Positions 1 to 7,826 of a stretch of 28,834 nt of DNA are shown here, in pieces. How positions within the stretch are numbered: the stretch's first letter is position 1; every line of letters begins with the position of its first letter. The notes beneath the pieces were generated by a model that was not told where the DNA came from, ran no database searches, and worked only from the letters and a program-made list of their open reading frames with translations. This stretch comes from Nitrospira sp. ST-bin4 (GTDB lineage Bacteria > Nitrospirota > Nitrospiria > Nitrospirales > Nitrospiraceae). Both the position numbers and the translations under genes were made by a program. The stretch is from positions 1 to 28,834 of the forward strand of contig MSXM01000024.1 in the NCBI GenBank assembly GCA_002083565.1. The letters run 5' to 3'.

Positions 1-1206
<1,206 letters not shown>

Positions 1207-1308
1207 AACTCCCTCCGTTACTTACTCGGTTGAGGTTCACATTGAGGAGATCCACATCCGGCCTCCTTCCCTCAACGCTATGCCTCAGCTTCACCCTACG
1301 CTACGCAC

Positions 1309-1384
1309 TGGAGCCCACGACGCGGATCGAACGCGTGACCTCGTCCTTACCAAGGACGTGCTCTACCAACTGAGCTACGTGGGC
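1309..1384 (-). tRNA. tRNA-Thr(GGT)
   Basis: A 76-base cloverleaf on the minus strand. The acceptor stem GCCCACG pairs with CGTGGGC, followed by discriminator T and an encoded CCA. The anticodon stem CGTCC/GGACG encloses loop TTGGTAA, giving anticodon GGT (threonine). The T arm contains GTTCGATCC. It lies about 100 bases upstream of tuf, as thrT does in many bacteria. Confidence 0.97.
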
Positions 1385-1393
1385 CTCTTCCCG

Positions 1394-1459
1394 GTGAAAC
1401 GTCACACGTGAACGCTTGTACAGCACCCGGCCTCTTTCGTCTCACGCCTCACGTTTCAC
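1394..1459. repeat. Inverted repeat between tRNA-Thr and tRNA-Gly
   Basis: GTGAAACGT at 1394-1402 is the exact reverse complement of ACGTTTCAC at 1451-1459, separated by 48 bases. Transcribed as part of the tRNA-tuf precursor, it could fold back and place a double-stranded region between the two tRNAs. It partly coincides with the 7-base repeats at 1434-1468, so the pairing may be a by-product of that repeat family. Confidence 0.5.
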
Positions 1460-1468
1460 ACCTCACGT
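1434..1468. repeat. Five tandem 7-base units (YTYWCRY-like)
   Basis: Five consecutive 7-base units in one register between tRNA-Thr and tRNA-Gly: CTTTCGT, CTCACGC, CTCACGT, TTCACAC, CTCACGT. The core CTCAC is shared with the longer heptad tract at 24758-24869, which suggests one repeat family in intergenic DNA of this genome. No gene overlaps it. Confidence 0.6.
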
Positions 1469-1476
1469 CCTCGGTA

Positions 1477-1551
1477 TGGAGCGGGCGATGGGATTTGAAC
1501 CCACGACAGCCAGCTTGGAAGGCTGGAACTCTACCACTGAGCTACGCCCGC
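1477..1551 (-). tRNA. tRNA-Gly(TCC)
   Basis: A 75-base cloverleaf on the minus strand. The acceptor GCGGGCG pairs with CGCCCGC, then discriminator T and encoded CCA. The anticodon stem CCAGC/GCTGG encloses loop CTTCCAA, giving anticodon TCC (glycine). The T arm contains GTTCAAATC. It is the middle tRNA of the Tyr-Gly-Thr-tuf cluster. Confidence 0.97.
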
Positions 1552-1697
1552 CTCTTGTTTCTCGCGCTGAATGCCCACCGCTGAATCGAACAGATGCTCC
1601 ACACTCAGGACTCAACCGCCATACCACTCCACACCTGATCGACCCCCGCACTCTCTCCCCGCACACATTATCGAGCAGGCGAAATAAACCGGCTTAA

Positions 1698-1783
1698 TGG
1701 TGGGCAGGCAAGGATTCGAACCTTGGAAGACATAAGCCAGCAGATTTACAGTCTGCCCCCTTTGGCCACTTGGGTACCTGCCC
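1698..1783 (-). tRNA. tRNA-Tyr(GTA)
   Basis: An 86-base class II tRNA on the minus strand with the long variable arm expected for tyrosine. The acceptor GGGCAGG pairs with CCTGCCC, then discriminator A and encoded CCA. The anticodon stem GCAGA/TCTGC encloses loop CTGTAAA, giving anticodon GTA. It is the first gene of the tRNA-tuf transcript. The promoter should lie in 1784-2016, but I see no convincing -35/-10 pair there. Confidence 0.97.
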
Positions 1784-2016
1784 GCGACACTTCACCGTAC
1801 GTTGCAATCCAAAAAAATTCGACGCAGATTCAAAAAATGTTCGCTACTTCGGTGTGCAAAAATAAGAGCACACCTCTCCGCGCACAGCTTTCTCTTTTCA
1901 ATCAAGATGATTGAATCGCTGCTGTGCCGGACAAGCCGATTAGGAAATGCCGGATTCTATTGATGAAGTTCCGCCATGTCAAGAGGGGAAGCAGGTCTCA
2001 GTCTGATTTTTTCTTT

Positions 2017-2928
2017 TTACTTGCTAATGGATCTACAGGGTGCCGATTGAGCACCGCCCTGTGAGCCCCCAGCAATTTTCTGAGCAAATAGAATAGATTT
2101 GTCATTAAAACCAAGCACTTGACTCATAAGCGCTACGGCCTCTCTCCAGGTAATCTGTGATGGTTTGGCAAGAAACCGTTTATGGGTGATACGGCGTTCA
2201 TCAATATCTTCGGGGACATAGTACCCACGAAGCTCTCCCTGCTGAAAAGCCGCGTGAAGCCGCTGAGCCCACTGTTCCATCAGACGCTGCTGCCGAAAGA
2301 TCGATTCCACCCCCGGATGCTGCACGTCGAGTTGATTCCAGATAGCCCAACCAATGAAGACAGCCCATGTTTCATTGAGGGCTTCCCAGGATTCTGATTC
2401 CGTCAGATAGCGCAACTCTGTCTCATTCGGTCGCTGCGCAACCGGTGCGATCATCACGTTTTCATACCGGCAAGTCTGCTGCATTCGCGCAAAATCGATC
2501 AATTCACTCGACACCGAACCGTCATCCCCCTGCCCTCCGATGGAAGACGCGAGATAGTCCATGTAGGCATGGAACAGTTCATGATACAGAACCTCCAACT
2601 CCTTGTGCGTCATCTTGGTGAGCGGCTTGAGCACCCGTCCGGCAGCATTAAAAGACAAAGACCGATTGAGAACCAGGCGATGCTCGCCGGGATGGTACTC
2701 CGCCGCGTACGTCCGAAGATCGTCGAATTCAAACCGGATGAAATCCGGCGGGATCACCTTCAGAAACGTTGTCGGCAGATGCAGCTGGCCTGCGTCCGCC
2801 AGCAACCGCTCCCACTGCCGGCCTGACGCAGCAGACCCGACGGGTTCGGATGAAAAGGCTGGAACGACAGAAGCCATGCTCCACCAGCAACACAAAACAA
2901 GAACTACTCTCGTCCATAGAGAAGTCAT
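2017..2928 (-). CDS. Secreted putative zinc metallopeptidase (HExxH)
   Basis: 303 residues. The N-terminus has an arginine followed by a hydrophobic stretch (about residues 7-24) and an AFSS-like cleavage region, which reads as a Sec signal peptide, so the protein is probably exported. HELFH at residues 116-120 fits the HExxH zinc-binding motif of gluzincin or minigluzincin peptidases. An acidic helix later (WEALNETW, 181-188) could supply the third zinc ligand (E182 or E186). I do not recognise a named family and cannot name a substrate. It lies 57 bases downstream of the UvrD-like helicase on the same strand and may share its transcript, though the functions look unrelated. The start has only a weak ribosome binding site. 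Confidence 0.7.
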   Translation of the reverse strand: MTSLWTRVVLVLCCWWSMASVVPAFSSEPVGSAASGRQWERLLADAGQLHLPTTFLKVIPPDFIRFEFDDLRTYAAEYHPGEHRLVLNRSLSFNAAGRVLKPLTKMTHKELEVLYHELFHAYMDYLASSIGGQGDDGSVSSELIDFARMQQTCRYENVMIAPVAQRPNETELRYLTESESWEALNETWAVFIGWAIWNQLDVQHPGVESIFRQQRLMEQWAQRLHAAFQQGELRGYYVPEDIDERRITHKRFLAKPSQITWREAVALMSQVLGFNDKSILFAQKIAGGSQGGAQSAPCRSISK

Positions 2929-2985
2929 CGCGTCACAGTGCCGAGAGAAATTGTGGTGGAGTCACTGATCGAACATGGCAGCAGA

Positions 2986-5013
2986 TTAATAATCTTGATA
3001 CCGGGGAGTTCCCCAATCTTCTCTACCGCCTTCTTCAACCAGCGCGATCGTATCGAGAAGATCTGAGGAAACATGATCAAGAAATCGGGAAGGCTTTGAG
3101 AGCAGCATGCCGCTCGCCTTGTCGTATACATTGATAGGATAGGTCATAAACAAGTGCCGTTTAGCCCGAGTCACAGCCACATAGAAGAGCCGCCGTTCTT
3201 CTTCCAGCTCGTCATCCGTGAGAAAAGAATAGGCGGAAGGAAACCGGCCGTCCACCACCCAAATCACGAAGACACATTGCCACTCCAGCCCTTTGGCTGA
3301 ATGGATTGTAGACAGCACCAGCCGCTCATCATCCCGGTCGGGCGCCTCGACACCCACCGCGCTACCATCCGGCGGCTCCAGCGCCAGGTCGGCGAGAAAT
3401 TCGTCGATGCCGTGATAGCCCTCGGCAATCGTATGAAGATGATCCAAATCTCTGGTCCGCTTGGGATAGTCGTCGTACTGCTCCTTGAGAATCGGAAGAT
3501 AGTATTCGTAGATGTGATTGACGTGCTCCGCCGGATGCCGATCGTCCGACCCGGCCAGACTCTCCAGAGTATTCGCCAGATTCTTGAGTCCCTGCCCCGA
3601 TCGGCCGCTGACTCCACGCAACACGTCGGACGGCCGTTCGGCCTTCATGATTGCGGCGAGGAGATCCTGGGCTTTTTTCGGCCCGACACCCTCGACCAAC
3701 ATGAGCACGCGATGCCAGCTGACCGTATCCAACGGATTGGCGACCACCCGCACATGCGCAAGCAGATCCTTCACATGCGCCGTTTCGATAAACTTTACCC
3801 CGCCGCGCTTAATGAAGGGCAGCCCCTTGCGCGAAAGTTCGATTTCGAGATCGAACGAATGGAAGCTTGACCGAAACAACACGGCGACCTCACTTAACGG
3901 CACGCCCTCTTCGCGCAGCTCGAGAATCTTCTGCGCAATAAACCGCGATTGCGCGCTTTCTCCCGCGGCTTCCACGAGGGCCGGCAACGGCCCGTCGATC
4001 TTCCTCGTGAAGAGACGCTTCGTATATTTCTCCGCCGCCTCATCGATGACGCAGTTCGCCAAATCCAGGATCGGCTGCGTACTGCGGTAATTTTCTTCCA
4101 ACTTGTAGATCGTCGTGCCGGGAAAGAGGACCGGAAACTCCATGATGTTTTTGAACGTCGCGCCACGGAACGCATAGATAGACTGGGAGTCGTCGCCGAC
4201 CACCGTCACATTGTTATGCGTCGTCGCCAACCGGCGGATCACCTCGGCCTGCAGCCGATTCGTATCCTGATACTCATCGACAAGGATGTAGCGATACTGG
4301 CTGGAAATGGCCATGCGGGCCGCCTCATCCATCAAGAGCAGCTGCCGAAGCATGACCAGCAAATCGTCGTAATCGAGCAACTTTTTTTGCCGCTTTGCCG
4401 ATTGGTAGGCCTTGTGCAGCCGGGCCAAATCCTCTGCGTGATCGGCGAAATGGCCGAACTCTTCGAGCAGAATCTCGTCGAGACTGCGGAGTGTATTCTC
4501 ACTCTTGCTGATCATTTCCATGATCGTCCCCTTGCGGGGGAAGCGCTTGTCTTTTTCGTTGAGGCCGAGTTGGGAGCGAACAAGCGCGATCAAGTCTTCC
4601 GCATCGCCGCGATCCAAGATCGTAAACCCCGGCTCAACTCCGATGGACCGGCCATAGCGCCGCAGCAAAAGATTCGCCACCGAGTGGAATGTGCCGCCAC
4701 ACACACGCTGGCTCCGGGCGCCGATCAGATCGCCCGCACGCGCCAACATCTCCTGGGCCGACTTGCGCGTAAAGGTGAGCAGCAGAATATTCGAGGGATC
4801 GATCCCGGAATCGATAAGATAGGCGACCCGGTAGACGAGCGTGCGTGTCTTACCGCTGCCGGCGCCCGCGATCACCAGCGACGGACCTTCGCCCGCTGAT
4901 ACCGCCGCCAGCTGTTGCTGATTCAGCGCCGCCGCATAGTCGATGGACAGCTTGCGCGGGACTGCCTCTTCGACAGGCCGCTTTAGTACATACGTCTTAA
5001 CTTCTCGTTCCAT
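2986..5013 (-). CDS. UvrD/Rep-family superfamily 1A DNA helicase
   Basis: A 675-residue ATP-dependent 3'-5' DNA helicase of the UvrD/PcrA/Rep group, acting in repair or restart of replication. Motifs in order: Q motif LNQQQ (30-34), Walker A AGAGSGKT (49-56), motif Ia LLLTFTRKSA (about 77-86), Walker B/motif II DEYQD (246-250), motif III GDDSQSIYAFRGA (273-285), motif IV LEENYRS, then a full 2B region, motif V STIHSAKGLEW and motif VI EERRLFYVAVTRAK. Length is slightly below E. coli UvrD (about 720), with a short C-terminal tail. No nuclease domain is visible. It is flanked by a DUF4112 protein upstream and the putative peptidase downstream. PcrA, Rep and UvrD cannot be separated safely by eye, so no symbol is given. 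Confidence 0.95.
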   Translation of the reverse strand: MEREVKTYVLKRPVEEAVPRKLSIDYAAALNQQQLAAVSAGEGPSLVIAGAGSGKTRTLVYRVAYLIDSGIDPSNILLLTFTRKSAQEMLARAGDLIGARSQRVCGGTFHSVANLLLRRYGRSIGVEPGFTILDRGDAEDLIALVRSQLGLNEKDKRFPRKGTIMEMISKSENTLRSLDEILLEEFGHFADHAEDLARLHKAYQSAKRQKKLLDYDDLLVMLRQLLLMDEAARMAISSQYRYILVDEYQDTNRLQAEVIRRLATTHNNVTVVGDDSQSIYAFRGATFKNIMEFPVLFPGTTIYKLEENYRSTQPILDLANCVIDEAAEKYTKRLFTRKIDGPLPALVEAAGESAQSRFIAQKILELREEGVPLSEVAVLFRSSFHSFDLEIELSRKGLPFIKRGGVKFIETAHVKDLLAHVRVVANPLDTVSWHRVLMLVEGVGPKKAQDLLAAIMKAERPSDVLRGVSGRSGQGLKNLANTLESLAGSDDRHPAEHVNHIYEYYLPILKEQYDDYPKRTRDLDHLHTIAEGYHGIDEFLADLALEPPDGSAVGVEAPDRDDERLVLSTIHSAKGLEWQCVFVIWVVDGRFPSAYSFLTDDELEEERRLFYVAVTRAKRHLFMTYPINVYDKASGMLLSKPSRFLDHVSSDLLDTIALVEEGGREDWGTPRYQDY

Positions 5014-5089
5014 AGAGATCGACGGAGCAGGTGTTCGGCAGTTCGGTCATGCAGAGGGTCGTGTGATATACCATAACTCCGCTTCCATT

Positions 5090-5626
5090 TTATAGCGCGA
5101 TCATCGTCCAGAGCTTAGCAACCACCCAGACCACGAAGGCAATCGCGAGCAACATAAGTACGACCGTGCCCCCGACGATTCCGCCGACATAGAACCAATC
5201 GGGCCGGGTCTCGCGATCCGACTTCATCGCGGCTGCTCGCAGCAAGACGGCATTTCTCATATTGCTCTGAAACCAGACCGAGAATAGATCGCCGGCGATC
5301 GGGATCGCCCCCACGACGCCGTTGATCAGAAGATTCAGACTCATACGAGCCAAGACGATCCGCGGAACGCACACACGAGCCGCCAAAACAAGGATGATCG
5401 TGCCGATGAGATTGGCCAGCGCGTCGCCGATTCCCGGGATGAGGCCGAGCAAGGGATCGAGTCCGATAGAGATGGACGTACCGGGAATCTTGACCGTCGT
5501 ATCCAGCACCTTGGCCAGCACGTCCGCAATCGCGAGCAGATGCTCCCGCGCATCGTCGTGCGGTACTACCTGAACATGAAGCCTCGATGGGTTTTCACGG
5601 TCAGAGGCAGAAAAGAAACCCATCAC
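5090..5626 (-). CDS. DUF4112 membrane protein
   Basis: 178 residues. The central region around DPLLGLIPGIGDALANLIG, followed by an amphipathic or hydrophobic segment and GAIPIAGDLFSVWF, is the typical signature of DUF4112 proteins. A strongly hydrophobic C-terminal segment (about residues 148-175) is a clear transmembrane helix, and one or two further membrane-associated segments lie in the DUF region. The function of the family is unknown. The start is well supported: GGAGG sits a few bases before the ATG. It lies 76 bases upstream of the UvrD-like helicase on the same strand. Confidence 0.88.
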   Translation of the reverse strand: MMGFFSASDRENPSRLHVQVVPHDDAREHLLAIADVLAKVLDTTVKIPGTSISIGLDPLLGLIPGIGDALANLIGTIILVLAARVCVPRIVLARMSLNLLINGVVGAIPIAGDLFSVWFQSNMRNAVLLRAAAMKSDRETRPDWFYVGGIVGGTVVLMLLAIAFVVWVVAKLWTMIAL

Positions 5627-5765
5627 ACCTCCACCCTAATTCAACAGATTGTGCGGCAATCAGAATAGCTGGAGCGCTGGAGAAAGTCAGCAGGGCGGGG
5701 CCACAGATGGCAATGTGAATAGGGACAGGCGCCACATGAACAACGGTGCTCATGAATGCCGTGAG

Positions 5766-6002
5766 TCAACTTGCTCGCTTCATTTCCTCCTTCAACCGCT
5801 CGGCAATCCACATCTTGATGACCGATTGCCTCGTGACTCCAAGGCTGCTCGCCTGAACGTCCAATGACTCGATGATCCAACTGGGAAAATCGACGTTGAC
5901 GCGTCTTTGTTCATGGCCGGGACGGCGAGCGTTCGAGAGGACCAGGTGAGGTGTGACCTCCTTCCCCTCATCGAACATCTTATCGAGGATCTTCGCTTTC
6001 AT
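5766..6002 (-). CDS. brnA: BrnA-type ribbon-helix-helix antitoxin
   Basis: A 78-residue antitoxin of the BrnT/BrnA type II module. Residues 33-72 (starting RRVNVDFPSWII, ending VIKMWIAERLKE) read as a CopG/MetJ-like ribbon-helix-helix: a short beta strand followed by two helices. In the known family BrnA neutralises BrnT and the complex represses its own promoter by binding a palindrome. The gene overlaps the end of brnT by 23 bases, giving the usual toxin-first order and translational coupling. A weak ribosome binding site (AAGGGA) lies within brnT. It is somewhat shorter than some BrnA proteins. The identification rests on the RHH pattern together with the neighbouring BrnT. Confidence 0.88.
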   Translation of the reverse strand: MKAKILDKMFDEGKEVTPHLVLSNARRPGHEQRRVNVDFPSWIIESLDVQASSLGVTRQSVIKMWIAERLKEEMKRAS

Positions 6003-6255
6003 AGTACAGTTCCCTTTCTTCTTTTCTGGCTCTTCGAACTGAAATCAATCGAATTCGTCCCTTCCGGTATGTAAAAAAGGCCGACCATAGTTTCTGACCG
6101 AGAACGGCAATGAGTACAGACCGGGGCTCGTCTTCTGTTCGCGCTTCAATTTCGAGCCGATCCTTGTCTTCCCACAGTTGTTGCGCCTCTACAAAATCGA
6201 TTCCATGTTTCTCAAGGTTGGCCTTGCTCTTCGACGTATCGAACTCAAAATCCAT
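5980..6255 (-). CDS. brnT: BrnT-type ribonuclease toxin
   Basis: A 91-residue toxin. The start MDFEFDTSKSKANLEKHGID and the C-terminal motif ISVRRARKEERELYY are the conserved ends of BrnT, a RelE-like RNase that halts translation when its antitoxin is lost. The start codon is fixed by the family N-terminus. No ribosome binding site precedes it. The near-consensus promoter just upstream places the predicted transcription start only about 5-7 bases from the ATG, so the message is probably nearly leaderless. It is co-transcribed with brnA, which overlaps its 3' end. The pair sits at the edge of an accessory region that also carries a methyltransferase/nuclease cluster. Confidence 0.92.
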   Translation of the reverse strand: MDFEFDTSKSKANLEKHGIDFVEAQQLWEDKDRLEIEARTEDEPRSVLIAVLGQKLWSAFFTYRKGRIRLISVRRARKEERELYYESEDPR

Positions 6256-6258
6256 CGT

Positions 6259-6295
6259 GGTATAGAAATTATACCGGCATGGATCCCTCTGTCAA
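6259..6295 (-). promoter_or_regulatory. brnTA promoter with overlapping palindromic operator
   Basis: On the minus strand, TTGACA (6290-6295) and TATAAT (6268-6273) are separated by 16 bases: both hexamers are perfect sigma-70 consensus. A palindrome, GGTATA at 6259-6264 and TATACC at 6270-6275 with spacer GAAAT, covers the -10 box and the expected start site. This is where a BrnA ribbon-helix-helix repressor would be expected to bind for autoregulation. The operator role is inference. Confidence 0.82.
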
Positions 6296-6434
6296 TCAAG
6301 GCAGAACTCGATCGCTGCAATGCGGCAAACCAAATGTAGATGCCCTGAGGCCAGGCCTGCTCGTCCTCGTGTTTGCGGTCAGCCTTCGTGCGCTGAATGC
6401 CGAACAACCTCTTCATTACGTTCAAAGTCGAGAC

Positions 6435-7199
6435 TCAGGGGCAGGTCGAAGGGGCAGTGATAGGCGACATCGGATTGCGCAGGACATTGCAGTTGAACTG
6501 GTCGGCCGATATGGTCTTTGTGTCGAGATTGCTTCCACCGCGGGGAGTCAGTTCAATCGTATTGCCGGTGATGTGATTCTTTTTCGAGGAGAATTCAAAG
6601 ATCTTCACTGCCTCGCTGTAACGCGTATCAGGACCGAATACGAAATCTACGCCATACCAGGTTGCGCCCGTCGCATACTTGACGCGATAGCTTCCCACTG
6701 GCACGACAGCCTCAAAACTCTGGCCTCCCTGTACGAAAAATGTCATGACGAGCACACCGGTACTGGCATCGGTGAGTTTGATGTAGAAGCTGTCCGCACC
6801 GGATGGCGTCACGATACGGAAAGGGGCAATCTGTTCAGCACTCGTATAGATCTGATGGATACCCTGTGTGACCGGCATGGCCGGATAATTTCTCGGGGCG
6901 AGCGTCGGTGAGGAATGGCCTTCATTGTTGGTTTGCACATCGTTGGATGCCGGCCCAGACGATAATCGAAATTCGTTGATCAAGACTCCAGCGCCGATGA
7001 TGGCTCCGAGGACAATCCAGACGCTGTAACGTGCGGCGAATTTTACTGAACGAATATGGGAAGGCTCAGGCAATGGCATGCGGCATTTGCCGCAGACAGA
7101 GGTGTGAGTAATCGAATGGCCTGACACTCGATTTTGCGCCCCGCATTGAGCACACTGAATGAGTTTTACCTGTTTATCTTTGAGCGCGAGGGGTGACAC
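6435..7199 (-). CDS. Zinc-ribbon single-pass membrane protein, unknown function
   Basis: 254 residues from a GTG at 7199, chosen because GGGGAG lies 9 bases upstream; an ATG at 7238 would add 13 residues but has no ribosome binding site. The N-terminus has a zinc ribbon built from two CxxC pairs (CAQC and CGKC, about 18 residues apart). A transmembrane helix follows (YSVWIVLGAIIGAGVLI), then an outside domain rich in beta strands with no motif I recognise. The layout resembles envelope sensors with a cytosolic zinc finger. It lies between brnTA and vsr on the same strand. About 105 bases separate it from vsr, so it may be transcribed together with the methyltransferase cluster, but nothing else ties it to that system. 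Confidence 0.75.
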   Translation of the reverse strand: MSPLALKDKQVKLIQCAQCGAQNRVSGHSITHTSVCGKCRMPLPEPSHIRSVKFAARYSVWIVLGAIIGAGVLINEFRLSSGPASNDVQTNNEGHSSPTLAPRNYPAMPVTQGIHQIYTSAEQIAPFRIVTPSGADSFYIKLTDASTGVLVMTFFVQGGQSFEAVVPVGSYRVKYATGATWYGVDFVFGPDTRYSEAVKIFEFSSKKNHITGNTIELTPRGGSNLDTKTISADQFNCNVLRNPMSPITAPSTCP

Positions 7200-7304
7200 G
7201 TGAGGATTCTCCCCTTTTTCGCATGACGAGGCAAGCATCTATAACCCGACCGGCTCCAGACACCGTTCCCACTCTCAAGCCAATAGCCAGGGCAAACGAA
7301 TCCA

Positions 7305-7718
7305 CTACGGACGCAAGTACTTCCTGACTCTCTCAACACAACGAGCCTCCGCTCGCTTGGATAGTTCGTGCTGCCAAATCCTCAAAACTCGCCATCCACC
7401 TTGCCGTAGAGTCCGTGTGACAAAACGGTCGCGATCTTTATTCATCTGCAGTTTCTTTTTCCAAAATGCGCGGTTTGTTGTGGGCTGAGAGGAGTGCTTG
7501 GGACAACCGTGCCAGAAACAGCCGTCCACAAATATTGTGAGACGATGCTCACGAAATACAAAATCCGGGTTGCCGAATAGCTTGAGGTGGCGACGCCAAC
7601 CTGTGATGTGATGCTGCCGGAGGAGCTTTACCAATGCCAGTTCGGTCTTGAGATTCCCCTGCGCACGGACACGAGACATTATTTGCGAGCGCTTCGCCTT
7701 GGGGTATATGTCGGCCAT
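7305..7718 (-). CDS. vsr: Vsr-family very-short-patch-repair endonuclease
   Basis: 137 residues, the usual length for Vsr. In E. coli, Vsr nicks DNA 5' of T:G mismatches that arise by deamination of 5-methylcytosine. Visible family features: MSRVRAQGNLKTE (14-26) with E26, NPDFVF with the catalytic-type Asp52, VDGCFWHGCPKH (64-75) with His70 and the zinc-binding Cys/His set, N-x(3)-FW-x-KK and N-x-DRD further on, and the terminal WRVLRIWQHEL. All expected active-site positions appear present. It is the last gene after the methyltransferase/kinase/receiver trio and 108 bases from it. It is the only recognisable nuclease of the cluster, so it may act in restriction rather than only in repair. 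No clear ribosome binding site precedes the ATG. Confidence 0.95.
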   Translation of the reverse strand: MADIYPKAKRSQIMSRVRAQGNLKTELALVKLLRQHHITGWRRHLKLFGNPDFVFREHRLTIFVDGCFWHGCPKHSSQPTTNRAFWKKKLQMNKDRDRFVTRTLRQGGWRVLRIWQHELSKRAEARCVERVRKYLRP

Positions 7719-7826
7719 TTAGGAGCAGCTGATAACTTACATATGGAGACAAGCCTGCTTTAGACTAGCGGCCTATCGCGGGAAATAGTAACGCTCAATT
7801 CAGTAGCCATCCCAACGAAAGACTGA

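Noticed and set aside
6189..6425. Minus-strand frame of 78 codons across the brnT start
   Set aside because: It overlaps the brnTA promoter and the start of brnT, which are both well supported, and has no ribosome binding site or known motif.
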